From assembly GCF_007860185.1 (NCBI RefSeq), contig NZ_SJPY01000011.1:1-64000 (forward strand): DNA of 64,000 nt, given 5' to 3'. Below, one piece after another: positions 28,956 to 37,381 of this stretch (positions are counted from its first letter, which is position 1; every line of letters starts with the position of its first letter). Under the pieces are notes generated by a model. That model was not told the origin of the DNA and searched no databases. It saw nothing but the letters and a program-made list of their open reading frames with translations. This DNA is from Novipirellula aureliae (lineage in GTDB: Bacteria > Planctomycetota > Planctomycetia > Pirellulales > Pirellulaceae). A program made the translations under genes and the position numbers.

Positions 28956-30396
28956 GATGCATTTTCCATGGCTTGAATTGTCGATCCTCATTCCGCTAAT
29001 GGGTTCTGTGCTCGTTCGATTACCAAAGAATCGAGAATTTGCACGCAAGCTGTGTGTGGCAATTTGTGTGTTAACGTTGGCGTGTACGATTGGCGAATTC
29101 TGGGACTTCGCAAGTCTTGACCGGTTTGAAGCTCATGACCACGGGGGGTTATTGTCCTACTTATTTCGCCAGGGATTGTTTGTTGTTGACGAACTGAGCG
29201 CACCGCTGTTTCCGTTAACCGCCTTGATCTTCTTGATGACGTTTCTATCCACGCTAAAGACCAAGCTTGACCGGTTTTCTTTGAGTGGAACGTTGGTCTC
29301 TGAGTCGATTCTTCTCGCGACCTTTAGTTGCCGTGCGGGATGGTTGTTGGTCGTGCTGTTGGCTCTGGGGACGTTGCCACCACTGATTGAACTGGCCTAT
29401 CGCCGCCGCGAGGGGATTCGGGTTTATGCCATTCATATGGGGTTGTTTGTTGCTTGCCTGATCGCCGGATGGGCTTTGCTTCCCAGTGAAGCGTACACAA
29501 TGGATGCGGCGACGATTTCTAGCAAACTCACTTTCCGGTTTCTATTGAGCGGTGCGTTGTTGACGATCGCTGGATTGATTCGTAGTGGGGTCGCGCCACT
29601 GCACTGCTGGATGACCGACCTGTTTGAACGGGCGACGTTAGGCACGGCGTTGTTGTTTGTCGTTCCGATGCCCGGAGTCTATGCTCTGATGCGATTGGTG
29701 TTGCCAATCGCTCCCTCGTGGGCACTGCAAAGCATTGCGATCTTGTCCCTGATTACATCGGTTTACGCCGCAGCAATGGCGTTGGTCGAGACGGACGCTC
29801 GCAAGTTCTTTTGTTACCTGTTCCTCTCTCATGCCTCGCTGGTCTTAGTCGGCTTGGAACTTGTCACGGCCGTCGGATTAACCGGGGCATTGTGTTTGTG
29901 GCTGTCGGTTGGTTTGTCGCTAAGCGGCCTTGGTTTGACGCTTCGATCGGTTGAAGCCCGAATGGGACGCATTGATTTATCACGATTTCACGGGCTGCAT
30001 GAACACACACCCATCTTGGCTGGATTGTTTCTGCTAACGGGACTCGCTTCCATCGGTTTCCCAGGCACGATTGGGTTCATTGGAACGGAACTTCTAGTCG
30101 AAGGGGCCGTCGGCGTCTATCCATTGATCGGGATGGCGGTCGTTGTTGCAGCGGCACTGAATGGAATTGCCATTTTGAGAGTCTACTTTCGCGTATTTTC
30201 GGGGACTCAGTTTTCAGCAACGGTTTCGTTCATGGCCAAACGCGAAGAACGATTCGCGGTGTTGGTGCTGACATTGCTAATCATCGGTGGTGGTTTGTGG
30301 CCACAGCCAAGTGTGGCATCTCGCTACCACGCAGCGAAAGCACTCATCCAAAAAAGATTGGACCAGGAAGTAAGTCATCCACCGCCGGAATCGTGA
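28948..30396 (+). CDS. Second antiporter-like subunit of the Dab unit
   Basis: The 482-residue protein has about 13 membrane segments and resembles NuoM/NuoL-like subunits but is more diverged. [16 protein letters not shown] (about 217-232) occupies the place of the HxWLPxAxxxAP segment, and [20 protein letters not shown] matches the broken helix before it. Most canonical lysines are not obvious, so proton translocation is uncertain. Its eight-base overlap with the dabB-like gene suggests a three-protein DabA-DabB-X complex. Confidence 0.7.
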   Translation: MPEMHFPWLELSILIPLMGSVLVRLPKNREFARKLCVAICVLTLACTIGEFWDFASLDRFEAHDHGGLLSYLFRQGLFVVDELSAPLFPLTALIFLMTFLSTLKTKLDRFSLSGTLVSESILLATFSCRAGWLLVVLLALGTLPPLIELAYRRREGIRVYAIHMGLFVACLIAGWALLPSEAYTMDAATISSKLTFRFLLSGALLTIAGLIRSGVAPLHCWMTDLFERATLGTALLFVVPMPGVYALMRLVLPIAPSWALQSIAILSLITSVYAAAMALVETDARKFFCYLFLSHASLVLVGLELVTAVGLTGALCLWLSVGLSLSGLGLTLRSVEARMGRIDLSRFHGLHEHTPILAGLFLLTGLASIGFPGTIGFIGTELLVEGAVGVYPLIGMAVVVAAALNGIAILRVYFRVFSGTQFSATVSFMAKREERFAVLVLTLLIIGGGLWPQPSVASRYHAAKALIQKRLDQEVSHPPPES

Positions 30397-30499
30397 TTCG
30401 GTAAAAGGCTTGGCGACTTCTGCTACGAAATTCGAAAGTCTTGACGACTCCCGCTTCACATCAAACAAGTAAACACATTTACAAACTGAGTCATCGATC

Positions 30500-32506
30500 A
30501 TGAACGGTTCCGAAAATGATAGTAATGTTAAAACTCCGCGTGGCGATCTTGCCGGGTTTACGAAGTACTTGAAGAGCGACGTGACGTCGGGCTTTTTGGT
30601 TTTCTTGATTGCCTTGCCGCTGTGTCTGGGGATTTCATTGGCTTGCGGTTTCCCACCGATCGCTGGGATCTTTACGGCGATCATCGGATCGGTGCTGACA
30701 ACGTTTGTCAGCAATTCGGAGTTGACGATCAAAGGCCCTGCAGCCGGTCTCATCGTGATTGCAATTGGTTGCATCGAGGATTTCGGTGGCAACGGAATGA
30801 CGGATGGTTGGATACCGTCTGATATGACCGCCTACAAGGCGGCGTTGGCGGTCGGAGTCGCGGCAGCGGTACTACAGATCCTCTTTGGGATTTTCCGCGC
30901 CGGTATATTGGGAGAGTTTTTCCCCGTCTCGGCGGTTCACGGGATGTTGGCCGCGATCGGTGTCATTATCATCCTAAAACAATTTCCCGTCGCACTAGGT
31001 GTTTCCGCGGGGGGGGAACCACTCGAAATGCTACGCGAAATCCCTGATTATATCGCGGAAGCGAACCCCGCAATCGCGTCGATCGGGATCGTCAGTATCT
31101 TGATTATGTTCTTTTGGCCAATGATCCGAGCAAAGGTAAGTTTATTAAAAGCGATTCCGGCACCGTTGATCGTTTTGCTTGTTACCGTACCAATGGGTAT
31201 GGCATTCGATTTGTTGCATACGCATTCGTATATGCTGCAAGAACATCAATATCAACTTGGCGAACAATATTTAGTTAAGATGCCGACACGTGTTTTTGGG
31301 ATGTTTGACGACATTACCACCCCTGACTTTTCGGTATTGCGACAGGTCAAAGCTTGGAAGTGGGTAATGATGTTCTTCATCATCGGAACCCTTGAATCGG
31401 TTCTCAGTGCCAAGGCGGTAGACCTGCTCGACCCATGGAAGCGTAAAACCAACATGGACCGTGACATTGTTGCGGTTGGTATCGGCAACCTTTGCGCGTC
31501 GGCGGTCGGCGGGTTGCCGATGATTTCAGAGATCGTTCGCTCCAAAGCGAATATCGACAACGGCGCGAAAACGCGATTCGCCGACATGTGGCATGGCGTG
31601 TTCCTGCTGATCTGTGTGGCCATGATTCCAATGGTTTTGCATCGCATCCCACTCGCGGCTCTCGCCGGAATGCTCGTTTATACCGGTTATCGCTTGGCTC
31701 ACCCAAACGAGTTTGTTCATGTGTATCGAATTGGAAAAGAGCAACTGGCAATCTTTGTGACGACCCTGATCATGGTTTTGGCGACCGACCTGCTAATCGG
31801 TGTTGCGGCGGGCATTTTGCTGAAAATGTTGATCCATCTATCCAACGGCGTGCCCATGAAATCGTTGTTTAAGCCATACATCGAAGTCGAGGAAATCGAT
31901 GAGAACACAAGTTTGATTGTAGCCCGAGAATCAGCCGTCTTTAGCAATTGGATTCCGTTTCGTCGTCAAATCGAGCAGATCGGCTTGATCCAAAGAAGGA
32001 ACCTGATTATCGACGTGTCCGACACGAAGCTCATCGATCATAGCGTGATGGAGAAACTCAAAGAAATGGAACGCGACTTTGAGCAAGAAGGTTTGACCTT
32101 TGAAGTTCGTGGTCTTGATTCCCTTCAGCCTCTTACCGATAACGCCAATGCCGCTCGTAAACGTGGTCTCGCATCCATGCGGCGGGTGACACTTGTTGCA
32201 GATGCAACGATCGAACATTGGCTCGAAGAGGAACTTATCCAGCTTGGTGCGAGCGGATTGACTTCCATCGTTTGTCACGAAGCCAAATCCAACGGCGTAG
32301 ACGATGGTGTCCAATCCTGCAATGGGAAGGTCCGTTTGGAATTGATTGCACCGCGATCAACTTGTGATGCGATGTTGACGTTTGTTCGGCAGGACGTTTT
32401 GCCGCTGCATAGCGTCTTGGTAAGTGTCGAGAACGTGGATGTACTACGTACCAGTGATTTTGTGTCCGATCCTTTCCCCGCTGAATCTGAATCACTCTCG
32501 CATTAG
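30500..32506 (+). CDS. SulP anion transporter with STAS and PII-like C-terminal domain
   Basis: SulP proteins carry bicarbonate or sulfate, usually with Na+. The first 430 residues form the transporter core ([52 protein letters not shown]). A STAS domain follows at about 455-565 ([20 protein letters not shown]). The last 95 residues ([51 protein letters not shown]) have the beta-alpha-beta order of a PII/SbtB-like domain. With dabAB directly upstream, bicarbonate is the likeliest substrate and the PII-like tail a possible built-in regulator. The PII assignment is inferred from secondary-structure rhythm. Confidence 0.88.
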   Translation: MNGSENDSNVKTPRGDLAGFTKYLKSDVTSGFLVFLIALPLCLGISLACGFPPIAGIFTAIIGSVLTTFVSNSELTIKGPAAGLIVIAIGCIEDFGGNGMTDGWIPSDMTAYKAALAVGVAAAVLQILFGIFRAGILGEFFPVSAVHGMLAAIGVIIILKQFPVALGVSAGGEPLEMLREIPDYIAEANPAIASIGIVSILIMFFWPMIRAKVSLLKAIPAPLIVLLVTVPMGMAFDLLHTHSYMLQEHQYQLGEQYLVKMPTRVFGMFDDITTPDFSVLRQVKAWKWVMMFFIIGTLESVLSAKAVDLLDPWKRKTNMDRDIVAVGIGNLCASAVGGLPMISEIVRSKANIDNGAKTRFADMWHGVFLLICVAMIPMVLHRIPLAALAGMLVYTGYRLAHPNEFVHVYRIGKEQLAIFVTTLIMVLATDLLIGVAAGILLKMLIHLSNGVPMKSLFKPYIEVEEIDENTSLIVARESAVFSNWIPFRRQIEQIGLIQRRNLIIDVSDTKLIDHSVMEKLKEMERDFEQEGLTFEVRGLDSLQPLTDNANAARKRGLASMRRVTLVADATIEHWLEEELIQLGASGLTSIVCHEAKSNGVDDGVQSCNGKVRLELIAPRSTCDAMLTFVRQDVLPLHSVLVSVENVDVLRTSDFVSDPFPAESESLSH

Positions 32507-32588
32507 CTATCGCGGTTGCATTGAAACCGATTACACCCGTTCCCGTACGAAACTTGAACTCACCTCTGATGCGAAAGACCCAATAGAA

Positions 32589-33302
32589 ATGCACCATTCG
32601 ATTCTGATCACGCTATTCGCTTCGGCAATGCTAAACCAACTCGCAGCGGCTGGCGAACCTGTGGCTGGCGAACCTGTGGCTGGCGAACCTGTGGCTGGCG
32701 AACCTGTGGCTGGCGAACCGATAGCCAACGCCCAGATACCCATGACGGTTGAACAGTCTTCCGAAGCATTCAACAAGCTCGGGGCCCAAAAGGTTTTGAT
32801 TCTTGATGGCGAGCTTTCCTATGTAAACCTCAACTCCTCTCGATTCAGTGACCGCCATGTCAACTTGCTACCGGGACACTCGAATCTCGTTTATCTCTCG
32901 TTGACCAAGACTCGTATCTCCGATGCGGCATTGGATGCAGTAGGCAGGCTTCCGTCGTTGCGTTGGTTAATGTTAAGTCACACCGACATCTCCGATGCAG
33001 GTGTTGCGAAGCTGTCAGGTCTATCCAATTTGCAAACTCTCACCCTCCGAGCGACCAAGATTTCTAACAACTCTCTTGAAACCATCTCGCAACTACCTAA
33101 TCTTAGGACGCTCGTAATCGGCGACACCAACATTACTGACGAGGGAATAGATTGGTTGTTGGCGATGAAGAACTTGAGCATCCTCCATCTCGAGGGAACG
33201 AAGGTTAGCGAATCGGGAATACAGCAATTACGTCGTGAGATGCCCGAATGCGAGATCCTTGGTAGCCCGGTGCCGCATCAAGGTGTTGGAAAAACTTTTT
33301 AA
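32589..33302 (+). CDS. Secreted leucine-rich-repeat protein
   Basis: The 237-residue protein starts with a signal peptide (MHHSILITLFASAMLNQLAAA) and then carries five VAGEP-type pentapeptides. From about residue 95 there are six LRRs of the planctomycete kind (LVYLSLTKTRISDAALDAVG and similar, about 24 residues each). Such proteins are periplasmic or surface-bound with unknown partners. The frame is open further upstream, but this Met begins the signal peptide. It lies 83 bp behind the SulP gene and may be co-transcribed. Confidence 0.8.
   Translation: MHHSILITLFASAMLNQLAAAGEPVAGEPVAGEPVAGEPVAGEPIANAQIPMTVEQSSEAFNKLGAQKVLILDGELSYVNLNSSRFSDRHVNLLPGHSNLVYLSLTKTRISDAALDAVGRLPSLRWLMLSHTDISDAGVAKLSGLSNLQTLTLRATKISNNSLETISQLPNLRTLVIGDTNITDEGIDWLLAMKNLSILHLEGTKVSESGIQQLRREMPECEILGSPVPHQGVGKTF
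32649..32723 (+). repeat. 15-bp in-frame tandem repeat (VAGEP)
   Basis: GCTGGCGAACCTGTG is repeated four times without a change, with a fifth partly altered copy. Each unit adds five codons just behind the signal-peptide cleavage region. Perfect identity suggests recent slippage. Confidence 0.95.
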
Positions 33303-33789
33303 TACGGCAAGCTTCGATTGGGGGCACTGACAGTGCCTTGACGTACCCGTTTCATCTTGTCCGTCCCAGCGGAAGCCATCAGGCTGAAGCACCGATTGCT
33401 TGCACGCCCCTACCGGTGATGCGAGTCTCAAGTTGCGGACCCGCGACCTCCGGGGGGGATCACCCTGGTCATCAGCTTTCCCCACAACAGCCTTTTCCTT
33501 TCGCGTCAAATGTCGCTTGATCGCTCGGAACCAATCGAGCAAGCGGATCGAGATTCGCGGGTACACTCGATAGCCGCCCCGTCCAATCGATTTCACGAAC
33601 GCTGCTGCCTTCCACCACGCTTATCCTCAGGCGGGAGCCTGGGGATAAGTGTTCGTGGCGTAGTCGCTTGCGAAACAACAACCTAATAGCCGCACAACCT
33701 CAGGGAGTTTAAGGGAGGTCGAACGCGGCGTTAAGCTGCGGTTCGGGAAGGTGTGGGGATAGCCTCCCGATGAGGAAGTCAAGCGATCT
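33303..33789. other. Intergenic region with a long hairpin
   Basis: The 490 bp between convergent genes contain an inverted repeat at 33620-33649 (CTTATCCTCAGGC against GCCTGGGGATAAG, one mismatch, four-base loop), extended on both sides by CCACG/CGTGG. It lacks a T-tract, so it may be a dispersed palindrome or a terminator used from both sides. No gene is supported. Confidence 0.6.
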
Positions 33790-35394
33790 TTACGAATCGA
33801 TTTCGACTCGCTCGCCGTGCGCGTCACGGCAATCCATTTCGAGGTGTTCGGGGAACAATCCTTCGCTGCCGAGAATTTGCACGGTCATTTTTCCCACATC
33901 TTCCATCTCCATGACATCGCGGCGCTTTTTGTTGTTCAAATGTGCCGCTACTTCATCGTTCACTCGGATCGTCACTCGTTCGATATGATCGTTTGGCACC
34001 GCCAGGGCCAACATGCGAATCACTTCGATCGACATACTCTCCGCGGTCTTGACCAAGCCACGGCCTTGGCAACAGGGGCAATCGGTATAGATGCTTCGTT
34101 TCAAGCTCGGGCGGATTCTTTGCCGAGTCATCTCGACCAATCCAAACGGGCTCGTTCTTAGAATTTTCGTTCGTGCTCGGTCATTGGCCATCGCATCGCG
34201 AAGCGCGTGTTCAACTTTACGTCGGTAGCTTTCTTTTCGCATATCGATAAAGTCGTTGACGATGACACCGCCGAGGTCGCGGAGTCTAAGTTGCCTTGCG
34301 ATCTCTTTGGCTGCCGCCAAGTTCAAACGGAACGCGTTTTCTTCAGGAGAATCATTGCCTCGGAAATTACCGCTATTGACGTCGATCGCCACGAGAGCCT
34401 CCGTCGGATCGATCACGATGGAACCACCGTTAGGAAGAGGCACTTGACGTTGATTGATTTGCATAATCTCTTGCTCCAACTTGTATTTATGGAAGAGCGG
34501 TTGACCGCCATCATGAAGGACCAATCGATCGACGACACGTGGCATGACCATCTTCAAAAAGTCCTTTGCCTTTTCGTAGGACTCTCGTTCATCGATCACG
34601 ATTTGATCGATATCCTCGCTGTAGATATCGCGGATTGTGCGAATGATTAAATCACTTTCCTCATACAGTACGCCAGGATCGCCAGGCGTATTCACTCGGC
34701 GAACGATCGCTTTCCATAGTCGCAGCAGGTAATCCAAGTCGCGTTGAAGTTCGGGCTCTTTCCGTCCAGCACCGGCGGTACGAACGATGAAGCCGAGTCC
34801 TTTGGGTGGGTCGAGTGACAACAAGCATCGCTTGAGTCGTTTGCGGTCGTCTTCGTCTTCGATTTTTCGGCTGACCCCGACGCGCCCGAGGGCAGGCATG
34901 AGGACGAGGTAACGGCCTGGGATCGAGATATAAGTACTGAGGGTTGGGCCCTTTGTGCCAATTCCTTCTTTGATCACTTGGACCAAGACTTCATCGCCTC
35001 GTCTAAATATTTCTTGGATAGGCGGTTTGACTCGGGGCCGGCCACCTTTGAAGGCATGTTTGCGTCCTTGTCCTGAGTCTCTCGCTCGTTTCGCGGCTGC
35101 CTCGGCCATCTCGTCCGATTCTCTCATGATCTCTTCGGGATCGTAACCGCCTTGGCGGAAGTACTGCGGTTCAACATCACTGATGTGCAAGAATCCGTTT
35201 CGACCGACTCCAAAATCGACAAAGGCTGCTTGGATACTTGGTTCCAAGTTGACGATTTTGCCACGGTAGATATTTCCGGCAAATGCTTCGACACTTTTTC
35301 GTTCGACATAGAGTTCGTCGAGGCGTTTATCGGCAATGACTGCAATCCGGCATTCTTCGGGTTGCAACACGTTGATCAACATTTCTTTCTTCAT
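33790..35394 (-). CDS. rng: Ribonuclease E/G family endoribonuclease
   Basis: The enzyme cuts single-stranded RNA and takes part in rRNA processing and mRNA decay. From the ATG at 35394 it has 534 residues, near RNase G length; AAAGGTG precedes this start. The S1 domain (about 30-130) carries an insert rich in basic residues (AAKRARDSGQGRKHAFKGG). The catalytic part has VAIDVNSGNF and GGVIVNDFIDM with the metal-binding aspartates, and the zinc-link CPCC in YTDCPCCQGRG. It is separated from its usual neighbour, the DUF2344 gene, by a repeat array. Confidence 0.93.
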   Translation of the reverse strand: MKKEMLINVLQPEECRIAVIADKRLDELYVERKSVEAFAGNIYRGKIVNLEPSIQAAFVDFGVGRNGFLHISDVEPQYFRQGGYDPEEIMRESDEMAEAAAKRARDSGQGRKHAFKGGRPRVKPPIQEIFRRGDEVLVQVIKEGIGTKGPTLSTYISIPGRYLVLMPALGRVGVSRKIEDEDDRKRLKRCLLSLDPPKGLGFIVRTAGAGRKEPELQRDLDYLLRLWKAIVRRVNTPGDPGVLYEESDLIIRTIRDIYSEDIDQIVIDERESYEKAKDFLKMVMPRVVDRLVLHDGGQPLFHKYKLEQEIMQINQRQVPLPNGGSIVIDPTEALVAIDVNSGNFRGNDSPEENAFRLNLAAAKEIARQLRLRDLGGVIVNDFIDMRKESYRRKVEHALRDAMANDRARTKILRTSPFGLVEMTRQRIRPSLKRSIYTDCPCCQGRGLVKTAESMSIEVIRMLALAVPNDHIERVTIRVNDEVAAHLNNKKRRDVMEMEDVGKMTVQILGSEGLFPEHLEMDCRDAHGERVEIDS

Positions 35395-35489
35395 CAAATT
35401 CACCTTTCGGGTGTTTGGCAAGCTTAATGCGGCGTTAAGTAAAAAGACGTTCGCATGGACGCTCACCGGGGTTTAGTATTCGGTTTAGG

Positions 35490-36702
35490 GCAGGCGTTCA
35501 ACCTGCCGTTTGTTTCTATTTCGTAGGATAGGCTTCTAGCCTGTCGTGTTTTTTCAACACAGGCTGGAAGCCTGTGCTACGTGTTTTTTCAATACAGGCT
35601 GGAAGCCTGTGCTACGTGCTTTTTCGACACAGGCTGGAAGCCTGTGCTACGTGTTTTTTCAATACAGGCTGGAAGCCTGTGCTACGTGCTTTTTCGACAC
35701 AGGCTGGAAGCCTGTGCTACGTGTTTTTTCAATACAGGCTGGAAGCCTGTGCTACGTGTTTTTTCGACACAGGCTGGAAGCCTGTGCTACGTGGTTTTTC
35801 AATACAGGCTGGAAGCCTGTGCTACGTGTTTTTTCGATACAGGCTGGAAGCCTGTGCTACGTGCTTTTTCGACACAGGCTGGAAGCCTGTGCTACGTGCT
35901 TTTTCGACACAGGCTGGAAGCCTGTGCTACGTGTTTTTTCAATACAGGCTGGAAGCCTGTGCTACGTGTTTTTTCAATACAGGCTGGAAGCCTGTGCTAC
36001 GTGTTTTTTCGACACAGGCTGGAAGCCTGTGCTACGTGTTTTTTCGACACAGGCTGGAAGCCTGTGCTACGTGTTTTTTCGACACAGGCTGGAAGCCTGT
36101 GCTACGTGTTTTTTCGACACAGGCTGGAAGCCTGTGCTACGTGTTTTTTCAATACAGGCTGGAAGCCTGTGCTACGTGTTTTTTCAATACAGGCTGGAAG
36201 CCTGTGCTACGTGTTTTTTCGACACAGGCTGGAAGCCTGTGCTACGTGTTTTTTCGACACAGGCTGGAAGCCTGTGCTACGTGCTTTTTCGACACAGGCT
36301 GGAAGCCTGTGCTACGTGCTTTTTCGACACAGGCTGGAAGCCTGTGCTACGTGTTTTTTCAATACAGGCTGGAAGCCTGTGCTACGTGTTTTTTCAATAC
36401 AGGCTGGAAGCCTGTGCTACGTGTTTTTTCGACACAGGCTGGAAGCCTGTGCTACGTGTTTTTTCGACACAGGCTGGAAGCCTGTGCTACGTGTTTTTTC
36501 GACACAGGCTGGAAGCCTGTGCTACGTGTTTTTTCAATACAGGCTGGAAGCCTGTGCTACGTGTTTTTTCAACACAGGCTGGAAGCCTGTGCTACGTGTT
36601 TTTTCAATTCAGGCTGGAAGCCTGTGCTACGTGTTTTTTCAATTCAGGCTGGAAGCCTGTGCTACGTGTTTTTTCAACACAGGCTGGAAGCCTGTGCTAC
36701 GT
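35490..36702 (+). repeat. Array of 33 palindromic 35-bp repeats
   Basis: From 35561 to 36702 the core AGGCTGGAAGCCTGTGCTAC occurs 33 times at a strict 35-bp period. Each unit holds the inverted repeat ACAGGCT-GGA-AGCCTGT followed by GCTACGTG, a T-run and a variable CRAYAC. The left flank (35490-35550) has two degenerate relatives, GGCAGGCGTTCAACCTGCC and AGGCTTCTAGCCT. Because 35 is not a multiple of three, all three forward frames stay open across the array. Variation is confined to the linker between cores. On the minus strand, the sense of the flanking genes, each unit would form an RNA hairpin. There are no unique spacers. Confidence 0.97.
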
Positions 36703-37353
36703 GTGTTCTTCTTCGAGCACAACGCGGGTGCGGGAAATTATCGCTCCACCATTGATCCAATCATCAAAGCCAAGTATTTGCAGGATATCGTTCGGTTTTA
36801 GCGAAGCGCCCGGTGTCGCAGTCAGCGACAGCACTAAGTGCCCATCTTCCAATTCAAGCTGGGGGATGTCGTTCGCAACGTTTGCGACAACTTGTTTTTT
36901 CTTCCGTTCGACCGAGACCGTTTCTCGACTTTTAAGTTCTGCAACCGCCGCGCGGATCGCATCAAGGTCGCTATCGCTTGTCATCGAGGGTGGTAGTGCG
37001 ATCACATAGTCGCTTCGCTTAAGTTGAGCCTTTTTGATTCCCTCGGGCAATCGACAAACATGCTTGATAACGAGTCCAGGTTGATGGTCGTCAGCCAATC
37101 GCCGGAACAGATCGTCGGGAGGGAGTTCTTCGGCAAGATCGATGTCGAGGACTTCGTCCAATCCCTCGATGCCGAGGGCTAGTGCTGAGGGGAATGCAAT
37201 TCGCGGTTTGGGATGGAAGCCTTCTGTCATCGATGGCTTTAACTGAGCGCGGCGAACGATCCGTTCCCAGAGGCGTGCCAGATCGTTGTGGCCAATCCAC
37301 CTCAGCAAATCTCTCTTCTCGAATCGAACGCGATAGCGAATTCTTATTGTCAT
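36697..37353 (-). CDS. DUF2344 (radical-SAM-linked) protein
   Basis: The 218-residue protein has the family start IRYRVRFEKRDLLRWIGHND and the GFHPKPRIAFPSALALGIEG segment. The family is known as a partner, often as a fusion, of a radical SAM protein and commonly lies beside rng; its function is not established. I start it at the ATG at 37353, 28 bp after the ptsI stop. Its TAG stop and last codons lie inside the final unit of the repeat array, so the C-terminus may have been altered by the array. Confidence 0.85.
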   Translation of the reverse strand: MTIRIRYRVRFEKRDLLRWIGHNDLARLWERIVRRAQLKPSMTEGFHPKPRIAFPSALALGIEGLDEVLDIDLAEELPPDDLFRRLADDHQPGLVIKHVCRLPEGIKKAQLKRSDYVIALPPSMTSDSDLDAIRAAVAELKSRETVSVERKKKQVVANVANDIPQLELEDGHLVLSLTATPGASLKPNDILQILGFDDWINGGAIISRTRVVLEEEHT

Positions 37354-37381
37354 TATTGGTTTGAAAAGTAGGTCAATCCGT

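Noticed and set aside
24307-32506. Proof of autotrophic carbon concentration
   Set aside because: DabA and SulP genes alone do not show CO2 fixation; no RuBisCO, carboxysome or other fixation gene is visible.
33620-33649. Certain rho-independent terminator
   Set aside because: The stem is good but no T-run follows on either strand, so I keep it only as a hairpin.
35550-36702. CRISPR array
   Set aside because: The period is 35 bp with an almost invariant sequence throughout; there are no unique spacers of 25 bp or more and no cas genes in the window.
35546-37009. Very long plus-strand frames with repeating RLEACATCFF peptides, open in all three frames
   Set aside because: They are translations of a 35-bp non-coding array. 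The unit is not a multiple of three and has no stop in any forward frame, so openness is automatic; no start signal or family match is seen.
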